A stretch of DNA of 64,000 nt from Serinibacter arcticus (GTDB lineage: Bacteria > Actinomycetota > Actinomycetes > Actinomycetales > Beutenbergiaceae): positions 2,542,001 to 2,606,000 of the forward strand of contig NZ_PYHR01000002.1 of NCBI RefSeq assembly GCF_003121705.1, written 5' to 3'. Positions 44,143 to 53,312 of the stretch are shown piece after piece. Every line of letters begins with the position of its first letter. The stretch's first letter is position 1. The translations under genes were made by a program, and so were the position numbers. The notes below the pieces were generated by a model. It worked only from the letters and a program-made list of their open reading frames with translations, was not told the origin of the DNA and did no database searches.

Positions 44143-45590
44143 TCTCCGACCCGTCCGCGATCGTGCCTGACCCGACCGACCGCTTTCAGGTGTCGAGCGG
44201 CCCGGTCGAGGCGCGGCTCGGCGTGAGCTCCATCCCGGCGGCGGACGTGCTCGCCGCCAAGCGCCTGAGGTCCGAGCTCCAGCAGCTCGAGACGACCGAC
44301 GTAGCGACGGACGCCGCACGGGTGCGCGAGCGGCTCGAGAGCTGGTACCCCCGCCGCTCGTCCTCGTTCTCGACCGCGTTCGCGAACCCGCTCGCCCAGC
44401 GACTCAGCGAGGTCACTGACGAGATCGCCCGCCTGCTGGCGGTGCTCAAGCGGCTGTCGGGGTCGGCAGCCGTCGGTGTGGACGAGGTCCGTCACCAGCG
44501 CGCCCTCGGCCGCCGGGTGCTGCTGACCGGGGTCGTCGGTGTCCTCCTGACGGGGCTGGGCTACTACCTGGTCAACCGCCTCGCCGACGGCGCCTGGGAG
44601 GCCTGGGTCGCCGTCGTGCTCCTGCTCGTGGCCACCGTGGCGGCGATGCTCGTGGTGTTCACGCACGGCCAGGCCGCGTTGTTCCGCGCGTTGAACTCGA
44701 TGGAGACGGCGCAGTCCGAGCTCGAGCTCACGCGGGCCGACCTGGGCTTCGCGATCTCCCACCACCGGCAGCTCGTCTCCGCCTACCGGCAGTTCCAGTC
44801 GTGGTCCGCCATCCTCGGTGAGGTGCTCGCCCGCCCGTTCGGCGGTGCGGACGCGACGGACGAGGCCGCCGACCACTCGCTCGAGGGACTGCCGCGCTCG
44901 GTGCGGCGCGGTGCTGCCGCGGGTTCGCCGTCGGGACTCGGCTACGTGAGCGTCGACCTCCGCCGCCGGCACCTGCAGCAGGGCTGGCTGACCCGTCCGC
45001 TCGAGGCGGTGCAGGAGGACGGCGTGCGTCGTCTCGGACCCGAGGCCCAGCACCTCCGCGAGGTTCCGGACGCGATGTACACGGCCTCCGGTCTGGCGTT
45101 CCTGCCCGCCTGGACGCGGGTGGTCCTCGAGCGCGGTGTGGGAGAGGCACCCGCCGAGGTGGTCTGGCAGGAGGTGCGCGACGAGCTGCGCGACAACCCC
45201 ACCGGTGCGCGTAGCACCCTCGTGGAGACCGTCCGCGACCACGGACGGGAGGAGTCGCTGGACGCCTTCCTCGGGGCCCTGGCCGGGCCGCAGAGCGCCC
45301 GGCCCTTCCCCCACGCGGTGCTGGTGCCCGGCGCCCGCGTCGGAGTGGCCCCCGTGCCCCAGGCGCCGATCGTCACACGGGCGTCCATCGGCCTCAGCTC
45401 GTGGGTCACCGTCAGCGAGCTGTCGGAGGGCTTCAACAGCTGGGACCTGCTCCAGCGCGGGGCGACGGCGACCACGGTCGCCGAGCCGCGGACCGCACCC
45501 GAGCCGGGTGCCGACGCCTCGACGACCGACACCCCCTCCGGACGCGCCGCGACGCAGCCGGAGGTGGACATCGATGACTGGACCTACTGA
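44139..45590 (+). CDS. Uncharacterised membrane protein of the operon
   Basis: A 483-residue protein. Cytoplasmic helical N-terminus with heptad-like repeats (LRSELQQLETTDVATDAARV), two membrane helices (VLLTGVVGVLLTGLGYYLV and WVAVVLLLVATVAAMLVVF, about residues 128-175), another coiled region (ALNSMETAQSELELTRADLG) and a C-terminal soluble domain. The protein ends EVDIDDWTY. GTG start overlapping the preceding stop. Could anchor the tubulin/GTPase components to the membrane; no database family comes to mind. Confidence 0.65.
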   Translation: MISDPSAIVPDPTDRFQVSSGPVEARLGVSSIPAADVLAAKRLRSELQQLETTDVATDAARVRERLESWYPRRSSSFSTAFANPLAQRLSEVTDEIARLLAVLKRLSGSAAVGVDEVRHQRALGRRVLLTGVVGVLLTGLGYYLVNRLADGAWEAWVAVVLLLVATVAAMLVVFTHGQAALFRALNSMETAQSELELTRADLGFAISHHRQLVSAYRQFQSWSAILGEVLARPFGGADATDEAADHSLEGLPRSVRRGAAAGSPSGLGYVSVDLRRRHLQQGWLTRPLEAVQEDGVRRLGPEAQHLREVPDAMYTASGLAFLPAWTRVVLERGVGEAPAEVVWQEVRDELRDNPTGARSTLVETVRDHGREESLDAFLGALAGPQSARPFPHAVLVPGARVGVAPVPQAPIVTRASIGLSSWVTVSELSEGFNSWDLLQRGATATTVAEPRTAPEPGADASTTDTPSGRAATQPEVDIDDWTY

Positions 45591-45657
45591 GCGGACCGTC
45601 GGCTGGACGGCCGCCGCGCGCACGATGCTCGACCTCGACCCGGAGAGAAACTCATGA
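45574..45657 (+). CDS. Possible 27-residue coupling ORF
   Basis: ATG at 45574 overlaps the end of the preceding gene by 17 bp and its TGA overlaps the ATG of the next gene (ATGA). It fills an otherwise 63-bp gap in an operon where nearly all junctions overlap. The peptide (starts MTGPTERTVGWTAAA) has no recognised family; it may be a leader for translational coupling or a real microprotein. Confidence 0.35.
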   Translation: MTGPTERTVGWTAAARTMLDLDPERNS

Positions 45658-47639
45658 CCGCAGAGAACGCCCTCCTCACGTGGCTGGAGGAGAACCGCAA
45701 CCGGGTCGGTGTCAGTCTGAAGGCCTCCCAGCTGCGACTGCTGGCTCGCGCGAAGACCTACTCGCCCGCCGAGATCGAGACGAAGCTGCCCGGCCCGGCC
45801 AAGCAGTTCGCCGCCGAGCTCGCCTCGGTGCTCCGCCCCTTCTCGGAGACGACGGAGGCCGGCGACGCCGCGCCCGAGCCGCAGCCGAGTACACCCTCGA
45901 CCCCAGCGGTTCCCCCGCCTCCTGCGGCCGCGGCGTTCTCGGAGCGCCCTGCCGCGGCTGCGGAGGCGGCCGAGGAGTACTCGTTCGGCACGTACTTCCC
46001 CCGAACGCTCGCGACGGACCTCCCCGAGGCCGAGGTGCTGCAGGCCGAGGGCTTGCTCAAGCTCGCCTGGCGGGACAGGTCGGAGCACGACGTCGTGAGG
46101 TACCGCATCGTGTCCTCGCACGCCGGTCCGCCGTACCACCCGGATCGCGCCGATCCCGTTGCCGTGACGCGGACGCCGACGGTGGTGGACCAGGCCCCGT
46201 TCCTTCGCGCGGTCCGCTTCTACACGGTGTGGGCCTACGAGGGCCGCACCCTCGAGGAGGCGCTGGAGTCGAGCCCGCGTCAGGTCGCGCGAGCCACGGC
46301 CGTCGCGCAGGTGGCCGTCGAGCTGAAGCAGACCTCGCACGGTGCGGTGATCGCGAAGTGGACCGCTCCGGAGGGCGTGGAGGAGGTCCGGCTCTACCGG
46401 ATGCTTCCGCACGAGGCGCCCTACGCCGGCACGGACCTGCAGTACCGGATCCAGGACTCCGACACCCTCCTGCGGGGCTTCGTCGACCGTGAGGTCGAAC
46501 CCGGCCGGACGTACGTCTACCGGCTCGTCGCCGTCGCGCGGGATCAGCACGGCAACCTGCTGCGCTCCGAGCCGGAGGAGCTCACGATCGAGGTCCCGGC
46601 GCAGCTGCGCGCGATCGACGACCTGGGAGCACGGTTCCGCGACCTGGAGACCGGCGTGCGGGTGGTCGATCTCTCGTGGTCCACGCCCGGCAACGGCGAG
46701 GTCCGTCTGTACATGACGGACAGGGAGCCCGACGCCCGTGCCCTGGACGGGGAGTGGGAGGACCGCCCCGAGCTCCTGACCCAGATGGGCCTGTCCCCGG
46801 ACGCGGTCCAGGCCTATCCGTTCGGGCCGACCGAGAGTGGCCTGACGGAGATGCGGGGCGTCGACTGGCGTCCCGGGAGCACTCGTCTCTACTTCACCCC
46901 GACCGTGAGCCTCAACGGCATGCTGCGGGTCGGGCGCTCCCGCTCGCTGGTGAACTCCCTCCCTCCCACCGGAGCCGAGCTGACCGAGCGCGTCTCGCGT
47001 CAGGTGGTCCGGTTCGAGTGGCCTCCGGGGGCGGCGTCGGTGAGCTTCACGCAGGGCCCGGTCGGGGGCATCCCTCCGAACCCGGCCGCCGGCGCGGCCT
47101 ACGAGGTCAGCGCGGCGCAGTACGCCGAGCAGGGCGGCTTCACGTTCCCGCAGCGCCTCGCGCCGCGCGGGTGCCAGGTCTACCTCTGGGGCGTTGCTCA
47201 CGACGCCGGCCAACAGTTCCCCAGCACGGTCGTCCGTCTGCAGTACCCCGGCCTCGCCGTCGCTCACTACCGGCTCGCGCTTCGTCGCGCCGCCGTGTGG
47301 AAGCCGGGATCGGTCACCGTGACGGTCTGGACCGAGGACGAGGTGCTGCCGCCGGCGCGCTTCCTCCTGGTGCACAACCCCGACCGTCTTCCGCTGTTCG
47401 ACCACGACAGCGGGCCGAACGGATCGAGCATCCCGGTCCGTCTCGCGGTCGAGGACGGCGCAGCACCGCAGCCGATGTTGGAGACGCGAGCACCGATCCG
47501 GCGGGACGACCAGCCGACAGCCTGGGTCGGCGAGATCGGGAAGCGCACGGGCTGGTTCCGTCTGTTCGCTAGCACGCCTCCCAACCACCCGCCCCTGGCT
47601 CTGCTCGATCCACCGGCCAGCCAGCTCCGTCTCGCATGA
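45654..47639 (+). CDS. Large soluble protein with fibronectin-III-like repeats
   Basis: A 661-residue cytoplasmic-looking protein without signal or membrane segment. An N-terminal helical domain (LLTWLEENRNRVGVSLKASQ, residues about 7-65) and a Pro/Ala linker precede several beta-sandwich modules with FN3-like spacing (HGAVIAKWTAPEGVEEVRLY, GRTYVYRLVAVARDQHGN, VRVVDLSWSTPGNGEVRLYM, VVRFEWPPGAASVSF). Such a chain fits a protein-interaction scaffold. ATG overlaps the upstream small ORF; its TGA overlaps the GAP1-like start. AGAGAAAC upstream is a weak ribosome-binding site, consistent with translational coupling. Confidence 0.65.
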   Translation: MTAENALLTWLEENRNRVGVSLKASQLRLLARAKTYSPAEIETKLPGPAKQFAAELASVLRPFSETTEAGDAAPEPQPSTPSTPAVPPPPAAAAFSERPAAAAEAAEEYSFGTYFPRTLATDLPEAEVLQAEGLLKLAWRDRSEHDVVRYRIVSSHAGPPYHPDRADPVAVTRTPTVVDQAPFLRAVRFYTVWAYEGRTLEEALESSPRQVARATAVAQVAVELKQTSHGAVIAKWTAPEGVEEVRLYRMLPHEAPYAGTDLQYRIQDSDTLLRGFVDREVEPGRTYVYRLVAVARDQHGNLLRSEPEELTIEVPAQLRAIDDLGARFRDLETGVRVVDLSWSTPGNGEVRLYMTDREPDARALDGEWEDRPELLTQMGLSPDAVQAYPFGPTESGLTEMRGVDWRPGSTRLYFTPTVSLNGMLRVGRSRSLVNSLPPTGAELTERVSRQVVRFEWPPGAASVSFTQGPVGGIPPNPAAGAAYEVSAAQYAEQGGFTFPQRLAPRGCQVYLWGVAHDAGQQFPSTVVRLQYPGLAVAHYRLALRRAAVWKPGSVTVTVWTEDEVLPPARFLLVHNPDRLPLFDHDSGPNGSSIPVRLAVEDGAAPQPMLETRAPIRRDDQPTAWVGEIGKRTGWFRLFASTPPNHPPLALLDPPASQLRLA

Positions 47640-50227
47640 CGACTCGGACTGCTGCCCTCCTCTACACCTCGGCGGACGCCGAAGGAGCCCGAGGCGGGGG
47701 ATTCAAGGTCACGTCCTCGCGCGGCGACCTCGAGGAGGGCGAGCTCGACGAGCTCGCCCGGTACCGGCCGGTGGCCGGCGGCCTCGACGACGAACCGCTG
47801 CCGCAGTTCGCCACCCCGGAGCAGGTGGCGGCGGGCCCGCGAGCGCTCGACTACCGGGCCGCCCTCGACGGCGTCGCGTGGTGGCACGTCGCTCCAGCGG
47901 GCTCCGACGCCACGGGACGCGGCTCCAACCAGGTGATGCACGTGGCGTTCGCCTCGGGACCCCTGCGCCATCGTCCCGTCGAGCTCTGGCGGTCGTCCGA
48001 CTGGATGACGCCGTTCGGCAGCGACCAGGTCGCGGCGGCCTCCCTCGGGTCGGCGCTCCTGCCGACGGCGCAGGCCGGCCTCAGCCGCGAGGCCGTCCTC
48101 GACGGACTCGCCGGTGGTCGCGCCGACGCCCTCGAGACCCTCCTCGTGGTGGTGGACGTCGTCGTGCGTGCACTCGAGACCGGTGAGCTCGTGCTGCTGG
48201 CCGTGGACGACGCCGACGACGCCGCCTGGTGGGTGGCCGCGGTGACGCACCTCCTGCCGCTCGCGAGCGCGCAGCGCGTGACGTTCTCGATCCCCGCCGA
48301 CGCGTCCCAGGGCGCCGGGCCGCTGATCCAGGTGCTGCGCGACGACGCGATCCTTCTGGGGTGTGTGGTCCGCTCCTCGCTGAACCTCGACGAGGTGCCC
48401 GCCGACGTCGTGCTGGTGGACACCGCCGCACCCGTGGTGCTCGGTCTCGGTGGTGAGGACCACCAGGTGGGTGCCCGGCGGGTCGTGGCGACGGAGATGT
48501 CGGCGCTCGCCCTGGAGCTCCTCGTGGACCCGGACCTCGCCGGCGCGGCGATGGACTGGGTCGACCAGACGCTCGCCCCTGCGGTCGAGCCGCGCTGGGC
48601 CCTGGCGGCGTCGCTGCTGCGCGATCCGGAGCGCTACGCCGATGCTGCCGCGGGGGCTGCTCGACTCCTCGTGATGCACGCCCCGCCGGCCGTCCCGGCA
48701 GAGCTGGCCGAGGTCGGGCGTCAGGCCCTGGATGTGCTCGTGTCCAACCGTGACGCCGAGCAGCTCTGGGCGCTCTACGCCCAGCTGGCCCCCACGAACG
48801 CCTTCCGCCCGTCGGTCGCTCTGGCCTATGTCCGACGCGCCCTGGTCGAGCCGTCGTGGCTGAACCGTTCCGTGGTCCCTGCCCCGGACGGTCCTCTTGA
48901 GGTCCCGGACGGGCGTGAGCTGCTCGAGGGGCTCGCCGACAGGAGTCGGGCCGATGCCGGCGCCGTTCCCCAGCTGGCGGTGCTGAATGCCGTCGCCCTG
49001 CTCGCCGAGGTGGGGGCGGTTCGACCTCAGGCGCCGGCGACGGTCGAGGACCACGCGGCCCTGGAGCTCCTTGCCGACATCGTGAGGCCGCTCATCGCCG
49101 TCGATGTCTCGTCGCCGGCCTGGGATCTTCTGCACGACGCCCCCGCCCCGGTCGTGCTCCGCCGCACGCTGGCGACGCTCGCTGTCGAGCTCGTGCAGGC
49201 CGACGCCGCCGTGAGCGCATGCCCACTCGGCGAGCGGCTCGACGAGCGGGTGACCACGTGGTTGCTGCCCGATCTCCGTGACGTCCTGGCCACCCCGGAT
49301 CTCGAGGATCAGCTGGTGGCCGAGCGGCTGGTTCGGGCATCGCCGACGTTCCCGCCCCGCAGCGTCGAGCTCGCGCACGCCTTCGAGGCCGCCGTGCTGG
49401 ACCGCGAGCGTGGGGGTGCCCGCGCCGCGGTGCTCGACCGCTTCGGCGAGCTGGACGCACCGGTGGCAGCGTCGATCCTGATGCGGCGCTCCCTGTACCG
49501 GCGGCACTGGCTGACGGACAGGGCGTACGTCACGTTCCTGCTGACGGCACCGTGGGACACGACGGTCGAGACGCTGTGTCGCGGCATCGAGGGCCGCACG
49601 GTGAGCGTCGTTCGTGACGCCGCCTTCCTCCGGTTGAGGTCACGTCAACGCCTCTGGCTGCAGGGCGATCCGAGCGTCGAGCTCGTGTCCACCGTCACCA
49701 CCGTCCTTCGCAGCGCACCGACGATCGTCTCGGCCGCCGACCAGCAGCTCCTTGCCCTCCTGCAGGCGGTCCACTGCTGGGCCGAGATCGGGTGGGCCGG
49801 GCGCTCCCTCGAGATCGGGACGGACGGGGCGATGATGCAGGTGCTCGACAGTCGGACGTCGATCGCCGTCCAGGATGAGCTGGTCAGGGTGTGCGGCGCC
49901 GTCCCGGTGCTGGTCGCCTATCTCAGCGCGCTGTGGCACATCCCGCCGACGCCGAGGATCGGGATCGTGGTTCAGGGTGACGACGGCGAGCAGCCGATGC
50001 TCGAGGTGCTCGCCCGCCGGACGCTGGCGGAGGCGGACGACCTGTCGGCCCTGATCGCGAGCGTCCAGGCAAGGTTTCGCCCCAGGATCGCAGGAGCTGC
50101 CGTCGACGAGGCGCTGCAGCAGCTGGCTCCGCGCGGCGCGCGGCTGGCGCAGGGCGGACAGAAGCTGGTCGAGGGGGTTCGCGGCCTGTTCGGCCGCCAA
50201 CGCTCGGAGTACGAGGAGAAGAGCTGA
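47636..50227 (+). CDS. GTPase-associated protein 1 (GAP1-N2/GAP1-M type)
   Basis: An 863-residue protein. The N-terminal about 140 residues match the GAP1-N2 pattern (AALLYTSADAEGARGGGFKV, ELDELARYRPV, GRGSNQVMHVAFAS). The middle matches GAP1-M (ALETGELVLLAVDDADDAAW, ITHLLPLASAQRVTFSIP-like spacing). The helical C-terminal half has no recognised family. GAP1 proteins are the constant partners of a class of bacterial conflict GTPases described by the Aravind group; the GTPase here lies two genes downstream. ATG overlaps the previous stop codon and the next gene follows after 2 bp. Confidence 0.75.
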   Translation: MTTRTAALLYTSADAEGARGGGFKVTSSRGDLEEGELDELARYRPVAGGLDDEPLPQFATPEQVAAGPRALDYRAALDGVAWWHVAPAGSDATGRGSNQVMHVAFASGPLRHRPVELWRSSDWMTPFGSDQVAAASLGSALLPTAQAGLSREAVLDGLAGGRADALETLLVVVDVVVRALETGELVLLAVDDADDAAWWVAAVTHLLPLASAQRVTFSIPADASQGAGPLIQVLRDDAILLGCVVRSSLNLDEVPADVVLVDTAAPVVLGLGGEDHQVGARRVVATEMSALALELLVDPDLAGAAMDWVDQTLAPAVEPRWALAASLLRDPERYADAAAGAARLLVMHAPPAVPAELAEVGRQALDVLVSNRDAEQLWALYAQLAPTNAFRPSVALAYVRRALVEPSWLNRSVVPAPDGPLEVPDGRELLEGLADRSRADAGAVPQLAVLNAVALLAEVGAVRPQAPATVEDHAALELLADIVRPLIAVDVSSPAWDLLHDAPAPVVLRRTLATLAVELVQADAAVSACPLGERLDERVTTWLLPDLRDVLATPDLEDQLVAERLVRASPTFPPRSVELAHAFEAAVLDRERGGARAAVLDRFGELDAPVAASILMRRSLYRRHWLTDRAYVTFLLTAPWDTTVETLCRGIEGRTVSVVRDAAFLRLRSRQRLWLQGDPSVELVSTVTTVLRSAPTIVSAADQQLLALLQAVHCWAEIGWAGRSLEIGTDGAMMQVLDSRTSIAVQDELVRVCGAVPVLVAYLSALWHIPPTPRIGIVVQGDDGEQPMLEVLARRTLAEADDLSALIASVQARFRPRIAGAAVDEALQQLAPRGARLAQGGQKLVEGVRGLFGRQRSEYEEKS

Positions 50228-50229
50228 CG

Positions 50230-51153
50230 ATGGTGTATCACGAGCTGGTGGCGGGGACCGGGGCCGATCTCTCGGCCGGTGCGCTGGAGATCCGGCTGCA
50301 GGTGACGCAGTCCCTCGCCTCGACCACACGTGTCGAGGTCCGGTCGACCGACGGCGGGGAGGCGGCCGGCCTGATCCGGCACCTCCCGCTGGTCGTGGCC
50401 TTCGCGCACCTGGAGCAGGGCGTGCGGGTGTCCGCGTCGAGCAGCAGCGGGTTCCCGGCCGGGGCCGAGGTGACGATCAGCATCCGCGTGGAGGCGCCCG
50501 GTCGACGCAGCGACGAGGTCGTCGCGGAACGTCTGCAGGTCGGTGGTCAGCGCGAGGCTGCTCTCGTCGACATCGCGACGACGGACGGCGGTCTGCGGAT
50601 CAGCCTGCCCCGGGCGGATGCCGCTCTGGGGTCGGTGGCGGACCACGCGCGCGGCGTGGCCCGCTCGTCCGGGCTTCCGTTCGTCCGACCGACGCGCGTC
50701 GTGGTCGACGCCTCCGCCTCGATGGGCGTCTACGCCCGCGACGGCCGGCTCGCCACCGCGGCCGCGATGGTGCAGGGGGTTCTGGCGTCCGCCGACGTCG
50801 ACGTGACCTGGGTGCTCGCAGGACGCGAGATCTCGGCCGTCGCCGCCGAGCCCGGTGTCGACCTGCCCGATCGCCTCGCCTCGGCCGTGGCCACCTCCGC
50901 CCTCGTCGGGAGCTCCAGCCTCGAGCAGGCGCTGACGGCCGACCCGACGTCGTGGGTCATCACGGACCTTCCCCCGGCCGGGTGGGAGGCCGACACCGGT
51001 GGTCGTGTCCTGACGCTCGCCGATGCGCTCGACTCCCGGCCGGGAGTCCACCACCTTCCGCCCACGCCCGCGGGCCCGGAGGGCACCGATCGCCGTCGCG
51101 ACGCCGTCCTCGCCCTGCTCGCCGACCAGTCCGCCCGAGGAGAGGTCCGATGA
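50230..51153 (+). CDS. Intracellular vWA-like protein
   Basis: A 307-residue soluble protein. Residues about 1-120 form a beta-rich domain (LSAGALEIRLQVTQSL, VRVSASSSSGFPAGAEVTIS). Residues about 150-300 form a vWA-like fold with MIDAS-type DASASM (in RVVVDASASMGVYARDG) and a later WVITDLPPAGWE. No signal peptide, in contrast with the first vWA protein of the operon. Probably a metal-dependent interaction partner of the GTPase. Its stop overlaps the GTPase ATG. Confidence 0.75.
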   Translation: MVYHELVAGTGADLSAGALEIRLQVTQSLASTTRVEVRSTDGGEAAGLIRHLPLVVAFAHLEQGVRVSASSSSGFPAGAEVTISIRVEAPGRRSDEVVAERLQVGGQREAALVDIATTDGGLRISLPRADAALGSVADHARGVARSSGLPFVRPTRVVVDASASMGVYARDGRLATAAAMVQGVLASADVDVTWVLAGREISAVAAEPGVDLPDRLASAVATSALVGSSSLEQALTADPTSWVITDLPPAGWEADTGGRVLTLADALDSRPGVHHLPPTPAGPEGTDRRRDAVLALLADQSARGEVR

Positions 51154-52334
51154 CCGCCAAGTGCCCGCAGTGCTTCCACGACAGCCAGCCCGGGCTCGGC
51201 GCGTACCAGTGCGCACGCGCCTGCACCCGAGTGCACAACCCGGGCTCCTCGAAGGTGCTCGGTTACGACGTGTACCTTCCGCCGGGCCTGCGGTGGTCGC
51301 CTCCGCAGGACAGGAAGCGGGCGGGTGAGCGGCCGGAGTGCCCCCGCTGCAAGGGCCCCGCTCGACCGGCATGCCAGACCTGCAACTTCGCCTTCCCCGA
51401 TCGCTGGCTCGAGGGCTCGACCGCGTGCATCGCCCTCGCCGGCCCGCGGTCGACCGGCAAGTCCGTCTACATCGCCGTCCTGGTCAAGGAGCTCACGCGA
51501 CTGGCGATCTCGCTCGGCGGGATGCTGCAGGCGCAGAACGAGTACACCCAGCGCCAGTACGAGTACTACGAGCACCAGCTGTTCAAGGAGCGCCACCTCA
51601 TCCCGGCCACGAGGCCGATGGGTCCGAGGGACGGGGTGCACGCCCCGCTGATCTACTCCCTCGGTGTCATCGCGGGCAGGGAGCGCTTCGTCGCCATCCG
51701 CGACGTCGCGGGCGAGGACCTGGAGCAGGCCGCGGTGTCACGCCCGGAGTGGTTGACGTTCCTCGGGCGGGCCGACGGGATCGTCCACCTCGTCGATCCT
51801 TTCGCGGTCCCCGAGGTCCGCGACAAGCTGCACGGCATCGTGCCGACCACCGGACTCGCGGGGGCGGCCGTTCCGCCGGTCAACGTGCTGCTCAACGTGC
51901 TGGGTGCGGTGTCCGCCACGCCTCCCGGGGAGCGGCCGCGCTACGCGCTGACCCTGTCCAAGTTCGACGTCATGCACCGCCTCGCCGAGGTCGAGGACAC
52001 CACGTGGCGCCGGATCATGACGAACCCCGGCTCGGCGATGTCCTGGGACGTCCCGCCGGAGGGGATCGCCTCCGTGTCCGGCAAGGGCCTCACCTGGAAC
52101 ATGCAGGGGGCGGACCTGATCGGTCAGGAGATCGCGGGAGTCCTGGGGCTGCTCGGGGAGACGAAGCTGCTCGGCGCCCTCCAGAACGCCCCCGGCGGCG
52201 CGCCGGAGTACCGGCTGTTCGCCGTCTCGGCGATGGGCGCCGCCCCGGAGGCAGCGCGGCCCAACCCGCGCGGCATCACGCCCTTCCGAGTGCTCGACCC
52301 GGTCACCTGGATCCTGGAGAAGGCCTGGGCCTGA
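51150..52334 (+). CDS. Zinc-ribbon P-loop GTPase (Double-GTPase/TRAFAC-like), last gene of operon
   Basis: A 394-residue protein. Two N-terminal zinc ribbons (CPQC ... CARAC and CPRC ... CQTC, residues 5-78) precede a GTPase domain: P-loop GPRSTGKS (residues 98-105), a switch II/G3-like DVAGED (in FVAIRDVAGEDLEQAA) and G4-like SKFD. This matches the GTPase type paired with GAP1 proteins in conflict operons. It likely acts as the nucleotide switch controlling effectors. The ATG overlaps the vWA stop. The gene ends 9 bp from the convergent nuclease gene. Confidence 0.82.
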   Translation: MTAKCPQCFHDSQPGLGAYQCARACTRVHNPGSSKVLGYDVYLPPGLRWSPPQDRKRAGERPECPRCKGPARPACQTCNFAFPDRWLEGSTACIALAGPRSTGKSVYIAVLVKELTRLAISLGGMLQAQNEYTQRQYEYYEHQLFKERHLIPATRPMGPRDGVHAPLIYSLGVIAGRERFVAIRDVAGEDLEQAAVSRPEWLTFLGRADGIVHLVDPFAVPEVRDKLHGIVPTTGLAGAAVPPVNVLLNVLGAVSATPPGERPRYALTLSKFDVMHRLAEVEDTTWRRIMTNPGSAMSWDVPPEGIASVSGKGLTWNMQGADLIGQEIAGVLGLLGETKLLGALQNAPGGAPEYRLFAVSAMGAAPEAARPNPRGITPFRVLDPVTWILEKAWA

Positions 52335-52343
52335 GCGGGACGG

Positions 52344-53270
52344 TCAGGGGGTGGCGGCCAGGGCGGCGTCGATAAGCGGCTCGTCCGGGCACTGCCCGAG
52401 CACACGCTGCATCGCCTCCTGCTCGGCCTGCGTGACGCGGAGGCCGTAGGCGACCTTCACGCTGACCTGGCGAGCGACGTAGGTGCACCGGAACTCCCGG
52501 TGCGGCGGGAGCCAGGTCGCGGCGTCACCCGCGCCCTTCTGCTGGTTGGTCGGGCCGTCGACGGCGAGCAGGTTGAGGGGGTCGTTGCCGAACTGGTGCC
52601 GGGTGGCCTCGTCCCACTGCTGTGCGCCCATCGCCCAGGCGTTGCCCATCGCCACCACGTGGTCGATCTGCACCTCGGAGGAGGTACCGGACCCGCGCAC
52701 GAAGGCGATCTCGACGCCGGTGTAGGGATCGAGAAGACGTCCGGACTCGACGACGCACCCCTGGGTCCCGTCGCGCAGGACGACGTCCACGAGGTCGCGG
52801 CGCAGGACGTCGTTGCGGACGTCGCATCCGTTGCGATCGTGATCGACCGACCGGTAGGCGAAGAGGTCTCGGTCGTAGCCGGTCATCGGCGCCCTCCCCG
52901 CGACCTCCAGCGACGCGACGGCGGACAGCGCACTGGCGGGGTCCGGAGCCGGGTTCGGTTCCGGGGCGGGCTCGGGCGTCGGGGGAGCGACGACCTCGGG
53001 CGCGGCGTCGGGCGACGTCGTCTCCGCCGGCGACTCCGACAGCGAGGGATCGGGGACCGCTTCGGGAGTGGTGGGGGCGACGTCCGGCGTCGCGGGCTCC
53101 GCGACGGTGGACGACGGCGCGGAGGGCGCCGTGTCGACGTCGTCGCCGGGCAGCGCGACGGCGATGAGGGCACCGACGGCGGTCGCGCCGGCGATCGCGG
53201 CGGCTGACCGTCGCCACCACGTGTGGCGGGGAGCGGGCGGCGGGGAGGTGGGCTCATGCTTGGAAGTCAT
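52344..53270 (-). CDS. Membrane-anchored HNH nuclease (DUF1524/GmrSD C-terminal type)
   Basis: A 308-residue protein. An N-terminal membrane helix (residues about 22-41) is followed by a Pro/Glu/Ala-rich linker to about residue 110, then the DUF1524 HNH domain (EVQIDHVVAMGNAWAMGAQQ, RHQFGNDPLNLLAVDGPTNQ, KGAGDAATWLPPHREFRCTY). Secreted members of this family are actinobacterial DNases. It lies 42 bp after zorC on the same strand, the position where type I and II Zorya operons carry their helicase or HNH effector, but its predicted outside location differs from ZorE. It may instead be an unrelated housekeeping nuclease. Confidence 0.82.
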   Translation of the reverse strand: MTSKHEPTSPPPAPRHTWWRRSAAAIAGATAVGALIAVALPGDDVDTAPSAPSSTVAEPATPDVAPTTPEAVPDPSLSESPAETTSPDAAPEVVAPPTPEPAPEPNPAPDPASALSAVASLEVAGRAPMTGYDRDLFAYRSVDHDRNGCDVRNDVLRRDLVDVVLRDGTQGCVVESGRLLDPYTGVEIAFVRGSGTSSEVQIDHVVAMGNAWAMGAQQWDEATRHQFGNDPLNLLAVDGPTNQQKGAGDAATWLPPHREFRCTYVARQVSVKVAYGLRVTQAEQEAMQRVLGQCPDEPLIDAALAATP

Positions 53271-53312
53271 CGCACCATCAGGGATCGAGTTGAGGGGCCG
53301 GCTCGGTCGTCG

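Noticed and set aside
52344-53270. HNH nuclease as a true ZorE
   Set aside because: It has a membrane helix and the DUF1524 arrangement seen in secreted nucleases, and zorC is present, which type II Zorya lacks.
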